Source: Viscum album (taxonomy: Eukaryota; Streptophyta; Magnoliopsida; Santalales; Viscaceae). Taken from it: a stretch of DNA of 64,000 nt. The DNA is taken from positions 1,712,022,889 through 1,712,086,888 of the forward strand of contig OY728125.1 of NCBI GenBank assembly GCA_963277665.1, written 5' to 3'. The notes under the pieces were generated by a model that searched no databases, was not told the DNA's origin, and was given only the letters and a program-made list of their open reading frames with translations. This document shows positions 26,201 through 38,135 of the stretch, one piece after another. The first letter of the stretch is position 1, and the number at the start of each line of letters is the position of its first letter. Made by a program: the position numbers and the translations under genes.

Positions 26201-27654
26201 AAATTAAATTATTCAATGTCTAAAAATTATAAATATAATACCATTATATAGGAAATAATTTTCTATTTCTATTTAATTTATATACTCAAATCTATGTTAT
26301 GTATAACCCTTAATTAAAAATGGGTTTTTATTAAACAATGAAGTTAACACTTTTAACTCTTCTTTAAATAAAATAATAATAAATGTCCTAATCTAATACA
26401 AGTGGACCAAAAGGATAATTTTTTCCCTATGTTTTTTTTTGGTCGAAATAAACTTTTCCAATTTAATTAGAACATGTGTTAGGGTAATTATAATATCATT
26501 TGACCTTTAATTACCCTATTTACTTTTAAACGTGGTAAATAAAAGTCAAATGATGCAATTTACGAAAAATTATTTTCATCTTGTTGAACCATATTTTAAT
26601 TACTGATGTCTACCATGTCTCTAGAAATTTTGAAATTTAATTCATTGAATTGGTAAAATTATGTTTTATGAAAATTTGTAAATGTGCCTAGAAGGTTGGT
26701 TTAAGACGTAAAATAGTTCAATAAAATTTTATAGATCTAATTATGTTATAAAATTAATCCAATGAATTAAATTAAATTTATATAGGTATTATATATCTAT
26801 TTTGACTTTAAATATATTTATATTAAATAAATAATTATTTTAAAAAAGTTAGTTTTTAACAATAATGCAGGGTTTTTCAATATTAATCAAAAATTGAATG
26901 TTTTCAGAAAAATACATAAAAATAACCCTAAGATAATGTTGATATTCCAAATTAACAAAATGGCTTCTATTTTTCCAAATAAAAAAATTTTATATTTCTT
27001 TAATTAATTTAAAAGTAATTCCCGTTGTCAAAACCACCATGAGGGTTTTTAAAAATTATAAACTATCAAAATATTGACATGTGTTTTTGTCATATTTAAA
27101 TGTAAAATTATTTATAATGACACATATTGAATTAAATGATAAAAATATAATCTAATTATACTTCCAAACCATTCAAAATTCATAATTTAACACTATTAAT
27201 TAATTTGACTAAAATAGTTTTTTTCAATGACAATTTAGTATTTTTCACTACTCATCAAAATGTGAATGTTATCAGAAAAGTACAATAATTTTATCCAAAC
27301 TAAATTTTTATGTCCCACTCCTAAAAAATAATCGAATCTCATTAAATTTAATATATAAAAGTGTCAAATATTGGTTTAAAATAACTGGTAATCTATTAAA
27401 AGGCTGTAAAATTTCATTTTTTAAAAAATACTTCTTTTATATAGGAAAATGAATTTGTTCTTATATTATATATAAGAAACACATAATATGGAATCTAAAA
27501 TTATATGAATTATATAAAATATAGTATTTAGTTTATTCTATTTTGAAAGGCTAGTTTGGTAAGTCGTGGTGGACTCAAACTCGGAAATGCGTGTAGCGTA
27601 AGCTATTGAATTACTTTTAAGAGATAACATAATATAAAATCATGGGGTGTTACA
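23249..27654 (-). repeat. LARD-B left LTR (3' LTR)
   Basis: Starts TGTAAAACCCCGAATCC and ends ATGGGGTGTTACA, forming the expected TGTAA..CCCC / GGGGTGTTACA inverted ends. TACGTACG-type blocks lie at 24823, 25026 and 25214, and a (TA)n run at about 24915-24931. Open frames on both strands at 25255-25708 overlap each other and are not conserved as frames in the sister LTRs. Confidence 0.85.
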
Positions 27655-28251
27655 TTCTACCACACATCAATAAATTGATCCTATCAATTTGAAATTGTTT
27701 TTAAATATAAAATGTTTAAAATAATATGTCCCTTTGTGGAAAACCCACATCGTAAATAGGGTTAATAAAATTTAGTCTTACTAAGAGGGAAAGGGAAATG
27801 AAAAATTCGCCACAAAATTTGGGTTTCAAATAGGAGAAAATTGGTGCAAATTACATATATTTAATTGGGAGAAAATGTAGATAATTTTAAGGAGTGATTG
27901 AGGTCATCAATCACAAATAATTGTCAAATTGAGGGCCTCAAAGCCATCAATCTAAGATGATTTAAAATACCACCGGTTCAACAAAACATAAGGTATTAGG
28001 ATAAAAATTATTTGGTTTTATGATACCTTACCTACTGTTTAAGAAATTATTTCTTCATATAACAAGGAAAAAATATATAAACTAGAAAAGTAGAGTTCCA
28101 TCATTTAACTAATTTCTACCACAAACTCATCTTTCACTCCAAAATACAATAGAACTAAAAAATATTCTTTTTATGCTAGACATATAGGGTTCTAAAAAAT
28201 GAATTTATAATTCATATATAAGACCTTTTAGAAAACTAAATTATAAAATCA

Positions 28252-28330
28252 TGGATATCACATAGGCTAGTGGTTGGTTATTCTCCCTTTTCGCTCTTCA
28301 GTTTCGAGTTCAAGTCTCGTGTCATTGCCG
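28252..28330 (+). other. tRNA-like module in LARD-B internal region
   Basis: TAGGCTAGTGGTTGG (28263-28277) fits the A box and CGAGTTCAAGTCTCG (28305-28319) holds a B-box-like GTTCAAGTC inside a self-complementary arm. Right after it, 28328-28362 is unusually GC-rich for the region (GGACGCGACGGGTTGCCA...) and forms a GGGT-TGCC-ACCC hairpin. It sits at about +597 of the internal region, matching the LARD-A copies. A tRNA-derived SINE relic is the likeliest origin. Confidence 0.6.
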
Positions 28331-29109
28331 GACGCGACGGGTTGCCACCCGACCTCCAGGTTGTCCTTTTTATAATAGTCCAAAAATAATATTAAGAAAT
28401 TATTTAACCATAACAATAATATCTAATGTCAAAGTTAATCAATTATATTCTTTAGACTTATCAAAAATACATTTTTCCAAACCCACAGTCCAACATTTAT
28501 AAGGAAGGTAAACATAATGAATATCTTTTTATTCCATGTAATAACATGTGAATACATACACCATGTATTCTTTTAAACCAAGGTAAAACCCTAAATTACC
28601 ACAAAACCTTATTGATTAAATTCAAGAACCCTTATTCAATATAGAATACTAGATATACTTGTTATATCTTAAAATGTTGTAAACTCCAAAAATATTGGAA
28701 TAAACAAAAAATTATTTTGTTTCAAAGTATTTAAGAATATGGAATATAATATATAAAAATAAATCATATTATATTAAAAAATCACTACCTCAATATTAGA
28801 ACCATATTATGGTTTATCATTCATTGAGAAATGGATTTCCAAAAATTTTGACATGCTATTATGTTACTTTTCTTGGTACTACACAATCATAAATCCTTAA
28901 TGAAATGGTACTATAGTACAATCCTTATTTATTTCCATAATTTTTATAACCAGTACATCATTGATACAACACTCAAATGAAATAATTCTTTTAAAACAAC
29001 ATATAAAAACAAGTCATTCCACATCATATGTGGTAGTATCATAACATGATTATTATCCAATAACATCATTTGGGGAATTATCTAATGATACATACAATGA
29101 TTCACATAG

Positions 29110-29330
29110 TGTCCCAACTGCTTGTAAATGAGTCATTGTACATTTAAAACCTTTTTCTTCCCATTGCAATCACGTATATAGTGATCATTTTTTCTAGACT
29201 TATAAAAAACAGAAATTCCCTAAATTAATTTAGCAATGGGATTATTTCCATAGTTATCACATATGGGAAAATATGTCTTTACACTCTTCCCTATATCCAT
29301 CTTTCTCTGTACCATCCTTTTCTTCTCTTA
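29110..29330 (-). pseudogene. Broken gag zinc-knuckle region of LARD-B
   Basis: On the minus strand: FPICDNYGNN, then a stop, then FYKS-RKNDHYIRDCNGKKK. Aligned to the 13830-14098 copy, the first cluster has one cysteine replaced by Y, and the second lost its two first cysteines but keeps H and the last C. The last cysteine lost in LARD-A is kept here, so the ancestor had a full knuckle. Confidence 0.5.
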
Positions 29331-30018
29331 CTTCCATTAAAAGAAATAGGACTCCGATAATTCTTTACTTGTCTTATTAAGACATGATACTGTTTCTTCT
29401 TATGATGAGAATAAGTGGGAGACTATTTCCCATCTAAATGTTGTCTTATGACCATGAAAGATATGACCCATCTCACTCTTTGGATCATGTGTATTGCTGA
29501 TATTCTCATTCATTCTTTTGGGAGTCATTTCTAAAAAATGGAATACAATAGGTTAGTTTATAAATCACAATTCATAAATCCAAACATGTAAAATACCTAA
29601 TGTAAATTGAAATAATTATGCATATAATCTATAATAATAAGAATAATGTTTTCTTTGAGGATGTATTTACTCCTAAATACATTATAACATATTTTAATGA
29701 GAATGTGAATTATCCTAAGTATATCCCCTCGGATTGTTGTAACCAAGAGTGCAGAAAGTCCCATTGTTGTGAACCTGGATACCCTGGGTCAAGCCCAAAA
29801 CTCAATGTTAGTGTTTTCACTTCTAGGTACATCTATGCACAAGCTGCCCCAACCTTCTCATATCCCGGCATGGATGTATTCCTTCGAAAATGAAAAAAAT
29901 ATCCACATTACTAAAATTCAAGGAAGTTCATCTATACTAATCTCTAATGTCTATCTTAGTGTAATGTTCTCTAATTATAGTTTTTCTAAATATAGTTTCC
30001 AAGGTTTGTACTAAACAT

Positions 30019-30030
30019 CCTCTGATACCA
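30019..30030 (-). other. LARD-B primer-binding site, tRNA-iMet
   Basis: Minus strand TGGTATCAGAGG, two bases inside the right LTR. Eleven of twelve bases match the standard iMet site. Confidence 0.85.
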
Positions 30031-30032
30031 AC

Positions 30033-33000
30033 TATAATTCCCCAACCCTAGAAACTTAGAGACGTTGTATTATTTTAATACATTGGCATGATTACAATGA
30101 ATCAAGTCCTGAAAGACTGATTAGTTTAGTAGTATTGGAAAATATATTTCATAAACTAATGTTACATTACACATTAAAACATTAAACACTACATAAATAT
30201 TCCATTTTGTATTCCATTACTCCCCGAGCTTAACCCTTCATATCAAACACAATACTCTTTTTGGAATCCTGGGAAAAATAAACATAAGAAAGAGTTGAGC
30301 TTAGATGCTCAGTAAGTGTAAATAATTTATCGGAAACTATAAAATTTTAAGGAATGATTTGTAATAAAATAAAAAACCATTTAAACACAAACGTGAACAC
30401 TATATGGTGAACATAAATCAAAAGTTACCATGTAAACATGCACATGGATATTCGACTTGTTGAATAATCACATGTAACAATTAATTTCATAATAAAGGAA
30501 TTCCTAATGCTAGACATCATTACCACATAGTCAAGGCATGGTGCCAAGATTACAACTAAAATTTTGGTCAATGCCTTATGCGAAGACACTAATTTGTCTC
30601 ATGAGACCTACCAATTCCTCGAGGAGCTATAGCGGGATCCACCTCTCATTTACTATATCCACGGCATTCCTCATATTAAAATATTGAAACATGTCATAAA
30701 TATTCATATTAAAACTAGCATAAAAAAATTCCAATACAACAACCAGAAACAATGATGGGTATAAAAATAGAACATCCACAGTCAAACATATTATAACCAA
30801 TTCAATACAATATAGAAGATTTCATTATAATAAATCATCCTTAATAATGTATAATATCCAGTAAAGGATGCCGACATAGTTGAAAATGACCATTAAAACA
30901 TATTGAGATAAATATCATTTTTTGTGAAATCATTTAAAAATTACACATTTATAAAGGAAGTCGTTTAAAATATATTTTTGAATCAAATTTTCCAATAAAA
31001 CTTTGAAAATTGTTAATGGAATTAACATTTTAAAATAATCATGCCCAGATAAATAAATCCTTAATCCCATTTTGAAAACATGGACATTAATGAGAAAGAT
31101 TTCGAAGAATAAATATTTAAAACATTTAAAATGATGTTTTAGTAAAATAGTACCTAAATTAATCATTTTGAAATTTATTTTATGCAACATATACATGGAT
31201 AATAAATTTTTCCCATAAAATGCTTACACATAAACAATCTCAGATAATAATGAGATTGAGGAATTAACCCATTCCTTGCAGTTTCCATTGGTTGATGTTA
31301 CGTTTAACCTTCTGTATAATGACCATAGTATGTTAATAAATTATAAATGAACCATATTCATATTTATTATATCATAAATGATTCATTTAGGACTTTATAC
31401 TACCCATATAATGATCAATTCCATGATAAATTAACATTTCGGGTAAAAATTTCTTTCTTTATCATACGTGGTTTAACTTGTTATTCTTAATAGTATCAAT
31501 TATAAAATGATTTAAATGCTTCTAGAATATAAAACAGGATTTATATATCATATTTATTTTGAATATAAATATGTATAATAGATAGATATAAGAAATTGAA
31601 AACACCATTTATCAAGACTATATGTCGTATGTACACATAAACGTTGCATCTGTTTTCTTATCATATTGAATAGAATTAAGTGAATAAGATATATGTAAGT
31701 ATATATATATATATATCTAGTAGAATTTTTATCTAATACATTACATTATTTTTAATAATTTATTATCTTATAATCATCATTGAATGGTGAATGTGGAATT
31801 GAATCTCATCGCGTCATGGAGGCGGTATGTCGTACGTACACACGAGTGACAGTATCATTTCCTAAATTATCAAAAGGATTGTAATTGGATGGTATATAAA
31901 TTATACAGATAAATTAGCATGTTATTTTAATTATTTATATACATATTACTCATCATTATATTCAACCAAATAAAATAGTGTAGAATAACAAATTTCACCA
32001 CTACTTGGAGATGGTAAGCTGTACATACAAACACATGGTGAGATGTAAATTAATAGGATGAATAGAATAATGAATATGGTTGTACCATATTTATAATAAC
32101 CTCAAAATATATACAAGATAATGGAGTTATTATTTTTGAATGTAAATAAAAAATATGGAGAAAGTGTATGATGAAAAGACCTTTGAATGTGGTGATAAAA
32201 TAATTACCTCTTCCTTAGGTGTTTTCTTTTGATTTGAACAAAAGGGCCCCTTAGATTGTATTTATCCTCAAGGAAAGGCCTCTATCATGAAGTGAATGAT
32301 GTTGGGTGGATATTTGTTCAGGGTTTGTCTGATCCAACTGGAAATGAAGGTGTGTTTTTAGCGAAGGGGAAGTACCCTTTTTTAAGAGAGGTGAGGTTCA
32401 CTTTCGGAAATGTTTCAAATATTATTTTATTATAAAGTGATTTTCGGTTTTTAATGTCTCCAAATTGATTTATTTTGAATCTAAGGTCGGAATGGGTCGG
32501 GATACGCTCATCCAATATTTTTTAGGGATGTTTAAAACCCCACATTAACCCTATCATTTAGATTAAACACTTAGTTATATAGTTTAACATTCCCCATGCA
32601 CTCTTCTATTATTATAAAAAATGGTTAATAAATATACTATAAAAATATAATAGAACCTCATATTGTTAATTAATAACATATATATCATTATATAAGTCCT
32701 TTTGATTAACATTATTTTTTTAGGATTTTTATATCATTTAATAATAGAGTATTTGGTTTAAATAGTTAATTTTCCCAAGTTTGAAACTATTTGGTATTTG
32801 GTTTTTGTGAAAGTCATAACAAGTTTATTACTTAAAAAATACATTAAATAAACCATAACATGTCATTTTAACCTTGAAAATTTGTGGATTTCATCCTTAA
32901 TATCAATTTACATTTAGTTAGATATTTATAATATCAATTATTTTAATCTTTCATTAATAAGGTAATTATTGCATCATCAATGTGTGATAAAAAAATTTAA

Positions 33001-34455
33001 TGATTTAATGTCTATAAACTATAAATAAAATACCATTATTTAGGAAATATTTTTATATTTTTAATTCATATTTAAATTCGAATTTATCTTATGCATAACC
33101 CTATATTAATAATGGTTTAGTTATTATACATTTAATTTTACATAATTAACTCTTCTTTAAATAAAATAATAATAAATGTCCAAATATAATCAATTTGAAA
33201 AAAAGGATCATATTTTATTCCTATGTATTTAAATGGTCAATATAAACTAATCCAATTGAATGAGGTCATGTGTTAGGGTAACTATAATGTCCTTTTTAAA
33301 TTTAATTACCCTATTTACTTTAAACCGTGGTAAATTAATGTCAGAAGACACTATTCAAAAAATATTATTTAAATATTATTGAACCAAATTTTACTTATTA
33401 ATTTTAATCTTGTCTCTCTGATTTTAAATATTTAATTAATAGAAGTTGTAAAATTATGTTTTATGTAAATTTAAAAATGTGCCTAGAAGGTGTGTAAAAG
33501 TCGTTAAAAAGTTTAATAAAATTAGATATATTTAATTTAATTATCAAATGACTCATATGAATAAAAATGATGTTATATAGGTATTATATATATATTTTTA
33601 ATAAAAAAAATTTAAATAAAATAAAAAATTATTTAAATAAAAGTCTTTTTTAAACAATAACATAGTGTTTTCACTATTCAAAATTTTTTATTGTTTTCTG
33701 AAAAATAATAACAAAATCACCCTAAGATAATTATGATGTTCTGAATTGAAAAATTAGTTTTATTTTACCAAATTAAAAACATATATCTATCATTAATGAA
33801 ATTAAAGTTAATTTCCGTTTTCAAAACCAAAAGCGGGTTTTTAATAAATAAAATATATCAAATGATTGCCTTGTGTTTATATCAAATTTAAATGTGAAAT
33901 TACTTTTAATGACCTACATTGTATTAAATGATAAAAATACAATCTTATTATACTTCCAAACCATTCATGTTTTCAATTTGACATTATAAATTATTTCGAT
34001 TAAAAAAGTTTTTCCAATTAAAATTTTGTATTTTTCACTACTCATCAAAATATAAAAGTTATCAGAAAAGTACCAAAAACTTATCTAAACTAAATTTTTA
34101 TTTCCAACTTCAAAAAAAGAATTTAATTTAATTAAATTGAATATATAAAAGTGTCAAATATTGGTTTTAAAAAAATGGATCGCCAGTAAAAGTTGGTATA
34201 ATTTCATTTTTAAAAAAATACTTCATTTATCTAAAAAAAGAATTTGTTCTTATATTATGTCAATGAAACTTATAATATGGATTCTAAATTTATATTTAGT
34301 ATATAAAATTAAAAATTCAGTTAATATTATTCATAACCTCTTTATGAGAATCTAGTTTGGTAAGTCATGGTGCGCTCGAACTCGGTGTTGAGTGTAGCGT
34401 AAGCTATTGAATTATATTAAAGATATAACATACTATGAAATCATGTAGTGTTGCA
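30033..34455 (-). repeat. LARD-B right LTR (5' LTR)
   Basis: Starts TATAATTCCCCAACCC (TG to TA) and ends GTAGTGTTGCA, followed by TCAAA. TACGTACG-type blocks lie at 31612, 31826 and 32007, and a (TA)n run at about 31699-31716. No gene is visible; short minus-strand frames at 30930-31196 and 32318-32515 lack counterparts in the left LTR. Confidence 0.85.
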
Positions 34456-34460
34456 TCAAA

Positions 34461-35020
34461 GCCATTGATATTGTGAAGAAAATATTTTGAAGACTTATAA
34501 CACATTACAATGCAATGGTTTCATCCCTTGAGGAATGGGATCCTTCCAATCTTTCTCTGGATGATTTGCTTAGCATCCATGTTGCATATTAGATAAGAGT
34601 CAAACCAGGAGATGCAATGACTTGAGTCAAAAATGTAATGAAATTCAATGCCCTGGCCAGAAATGATATTCTAGGAGATAGTATTGATGAATATAATGTG
34701 AAAGAATAAATTATTTTCTCATTTCTATGAAATTCAAGAAGGGAAAAGAGAAATATGAAAGTAATTAACCTCTGCCTTGTTTTCATTGTGGGAGATTTAG
34801 GCACATTGAATCTCAATTCACAAGAATGTTTGATGATGAAGAAAGTGAATTTAGAGACATGCATAAGCCTCTAATAAGGATTTTCAAAAAGGGAGATTTC
34901 AAATATGTAAAGAAACAACAAATAATTGTTTTGAATATGATGAATAAGAAGATGATAGTGAATTCTTTGAGGAATAATACTCAGAGTTTAAATATGGAAC
35001 CCATGTTTCAATGATGGTTA
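34461..35020 (+). pseudogene. copia gag, C-terminal part with zinc knuckle
   Basis: Resumes the gag interrupted at 23248. The first frame reads YNAMVSSLEEWDPSNLSLDD, the conserved 'L...V..LEE...LSLDEL' segment of copia gag. In a shifted frame PCFHCGRFRHIESQF (about 34772-34816) is a CCHC knuckle whose last cysteine is F. The frame stays open from there to the stop at 35012-35014, rich in K, D and E. Several stops and at least one frame change show decay. Confidence 0.6.
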
Positions 35021-36204
35021 CCATAGAAAAAGATGAACAATCAGAATATTAAGTGAGAAATAATCAATTGGTTATTGATGTCCATCTAAATATAAAACTT
35101 AAGGATTAATTTTAAAAGATTGAAAATTAATTCAAGAGCTGAAAAAATTGGAAAGAAATTTTGAAAGAGTCATTAGAATATGTTGATATTCTGGAATATA
35201 AAATTTATCGACCCAAGGAAGAAGTAAAGGAACACTAAAAAACATTTCAAATATCAGAATATATAGTTTAAATAAATCACCTAATTGATGAGAAGTAAAT
35301 TATTATTAATGACCGTACATCTAGGCCATAAAACTAGTAAATTTTTTTGAGGGACTTGATTAAGAAGTCATCACTCTTAAGAGAAAACTTGAAAGAGAAT
35401 CATGTAAAAAATAAAGAAGACAATTGAGTTCAGATAATTCTCAGATGATGGGCATCTAGAGAGAGTTAAGAGTAGTATTGATGTAGTTGGAAAGGGTTTT
35501 AATGAAGAAATAACCTCTTATAGTGGCTACATAGGAATCAATTTTAATACTAAAACATCAAAATATGGAATAAAATTGTCCAAAATAAAAACAAAATGAT
35601 GGCCAGTCATTTCAGAAAGTCACCTAAAGTCCAAAAAATTAAAGTATCATATAAGAATAAAAGGAGGACTGAATTTTGTACTTGAGTTTCCCAGGATGAT
35701 AGATAGTCAAACTATCCTTCTAAAAAAGATGAAATAAGGATAATATAAGTCAAAAAAGTCATTTCCACTTATGAAGTGTCAATTTTGTGGCTATCTGGCC
35801 AAATATAATGTCCTATTTTGAATATATGAGAATCTCTTAGAATGAAGAATATATTGGAAGTATAAAAGAGGTAAATTAATTCATATTCTGATTCTTGTAA
35901 AAAAACTATTTTCTATGGATATTGTTTTCAATTTTTTTTTAATTTTTTCCATTATGTGTTTTATTGTAGACAGAGAAATTGCATGAACGATTTTTATAGA
36001 ACTCAGAGACATGCCAATTCTCGTTAAACATATAGTGATGTTATTACTAAAAAGTTCACTCCACTAGAAAAAGAGTGTGAGTTTGATAAACCAATTCATG
36101 TAGGAAAGGGATTTGAAATTCTATATTTATCATTCAATAAAACTAATATTTCATGGAAGGAAGAAAATTGAAAAATAAATCCATGCAGAAGTAGCTCTCA
36201 AATC
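35021..36204 (+). pseudogene. copia gag-protease linker, heavily broken, with a second knuckle-like motif
   Basis: All three frames carry stops. Lysine- and glutamate-rich pieces (35150-35240 and 35370-35420) suggest the long charged coiled-coil linker seen in SIRE-type gag. MKCQFCGYLAKYN at 35779-35817 keeps C-x2-C-G and looks like the start of another knuckle with the histidine lost. FTPLEKECEFDKPIHVGKG at 36057-36113 is an uninterrupted piece of unknown role. Placement between recognisable gag and protease makes the assignment likely. Confidence 0.45.
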
Positions 36205-37230
36205 AACCAAAAATACTAGCACTTGGATTCTGGATAGTGGATTCTCACCACATAAAATGGAAAATTTAGACATATTAATGAATAGAAAGAAAAAATGACT
36301 ATGGAATAGTGAGATTTGTTAATGATGGTTCATTAAATATCAAAGGCAGTAGATATATGGAACTATCCAATGATTTGCTAAATAAGACCAATGTTCATTA
36401 TGTGGATAGGTTTCATAACAATATATTGAGTCTGAGTCAACTCTGTAAGTCATGAATTATAGTGACATTCAATCAAAAGGGGTGAACTATAAAAATAAGA
36501 ATATGGGATTCTATCTTGAATGGTTAGAGAACAGATGAAAACATATATGAAGTATATAGTAAAGAGAACACTTTCTACATGAATGCTGAAGAAATAAACT
36601 ACATGTGGCTCTATAGGATGGGTCACATCAATCAAAAATCCATGTAAAAGATATCTATGCTAAATATAATAATTGAAATCCCTAATCTGAATCATTAATG
36701 GGAAAAGACATGTTATTCATACATTCGAGGGATGATTTTCAATATTTTACGTCGTCTATAGTAGAAAAGCACATCAAACCATCTTAATCACATTCATATA
36801 GATATAGGTGGTATGTTAAATATTGTCGGAACTCATGGAGAATGTTTGTTCGTTCTTTTCATTGAGGATTATAGTATAATGGATTATGTGATGGTTATAC
36901 GTAGGAAACTACAAGTTCTTGATTTCATTAGAACATATCTCCAAACAAAAATGAATAATACTATACAGACAATTATTGTTATATAGTCTAACAATGGTAG
37001 AGAACACACATACATTGAGTTTGAAAAAAACATGGAGAAACATGGGATACAAAATGAGGTGGCTGCTATGAGAACTCCCCAACAAAATTGAGTTTTTTAG
37101 AACTGAAATCGATAGGTGAGTAGTGTGGAGAGAACTATGCTGATGGAGAGTCTGATCTCACCCCATTATCTAAAAGAGGCTTTTCAAGATGTAGTTTATA
37201 TTCAAAACCAAATAGGTCTTTATATGGGGG
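36205..37230 (+). pseudogene. copia protease and integrase N-terminal/core, cut by the Ogre-like insertion
   Basis: Protease: TWILDSGFSPHKM with the catalytic D-S-G at 36233-36241 (usual pattern W-x-L-D-S-G-C-S-x-H-M), then NDGSLNIKGS and the NILSLSQLCKS segment near 36420. Pre-integrase: MWLYRMGHINQKSM at about 36603, the W-H-x-R-x-G-H zinc-finger motif. Integrase core: HIHIDIGG (first acidic residue, about 36790), FIEDYS, and SNNGREH near 36980, where the second catalytic D has become N, then RTPQQN near 37075. The gene runs into GGGGG at 37226-37230, where the Ogre-like element begins, and resumes at 57936. Many stops; non-functional. Confidence 0.7.
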
Positions 37231-38135
37231 TGTTTCCTCACGGATTTCAGGGATGACCTCCTGGATGGGAGATTCAAACGTTCCGATCGGTTTCTAACGG
37301 GTTTGTTCGTAGAACCGGAAACATCCAATGATTCCACATCCGTTTGGACCTACTTTCCAAAGGTAGGCACTCATTAGTTTGTGGACTAATGAGGCTTATG
37401 AATTTGCATTGGTCGAGAGGATGGGAGGTCGGACTCATCACACCTTTTTGAGGGGAATTATTGTCTACTCCGGGACTCTCTTTATAGATTTAAGTTATGT
37501 TCGTGAATCCTTATTACATTACCAAGTATAAAATGAGCTTTCCTTAAGTTTTAACAATCAATGATTAAATATGCAAGAAATTTAGAGAATCTTTTATATG
37601 TATTCGAGGTTCTTCATCAATAGAGAATCATCTGTATCTATTTAGATATTCTTGGTCAACGGTATCCTTTGAAACATTTATAAAAGTCTCTTGGTCATTT
37701 ATGATGACCGGGCTGGTTTTAAAGCCACTCAGTGAGGCACTTGAAGTTTATCATCATTCAGAAAGACATGGATTATTTCAAAGTTGGGATCGAACCCATA
37801 AATGGGCTACCTACGTATCCTTTGTTTTGGAAAAGGAATCAGAACCCATGTAGTTCGAGAAATGGAGTATGATGTTTATGATTGATGGCTCAAAGAAGAA
37901 TGTCATAATTACTTTTACACTCTAAGCTCACGTGAGTCATCCTCGGTGTGAGAAACAAGAGGTATTGGTAAAAATTAGACAATTGTGCCATGAAAGATGC
38001 AATCATAAGAAATTGTTTGGGGCTTATGTATGTATGACTTCCCAAATAGATGAAGGTTTTAGGAATTACTTTTAGGGAGAAAATCCAGGAACATGGTTCA
38101 TAAAGGTATATGTGCTTTATGGAGATTTGAATACT

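Larger units (their letters stand above)
27655..30032 (-). mobile_element. LARD-B internal region
   Basis: Contains the intact primer site at its right end, a broken gag knuckle (29110-29330) and the best tRNA-like module of the family (28252-28330). Between 28400 and 29100, and between 29340 and 30010, nothing recognisable remains; overlapping frames at 29618-30014 on the plus strand are on the wrong strand for the element and match no family. Confidence 0.75.
23249..34455 (-). mobile_element. LARD-B: complete non-autonomous Tekay/Del-like gypsy element (LTR-internal-LTR)
   Basis: LTRs 23249-27654 (4406 bp) and 30033-34455 (4423 bp) flank a 2378-bp internal region. Perfect TCAAA duplications border it. 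The primer site TGGTATCAGAGG (minus strand, 30019-30030) is well kept. It is the same family as LARD-A (same starts, same three internal blocks, same internal tRNA-like and gag remnants) but a different subfamily: the LTR end block reads TAGTTTGGTAAGTC-TGGTG instead of CAATCTTGTGTGTTA. The two LTRs differ at many sites, so it is old, yet younger than the copia element it interrupts. Confidence 0.88.
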
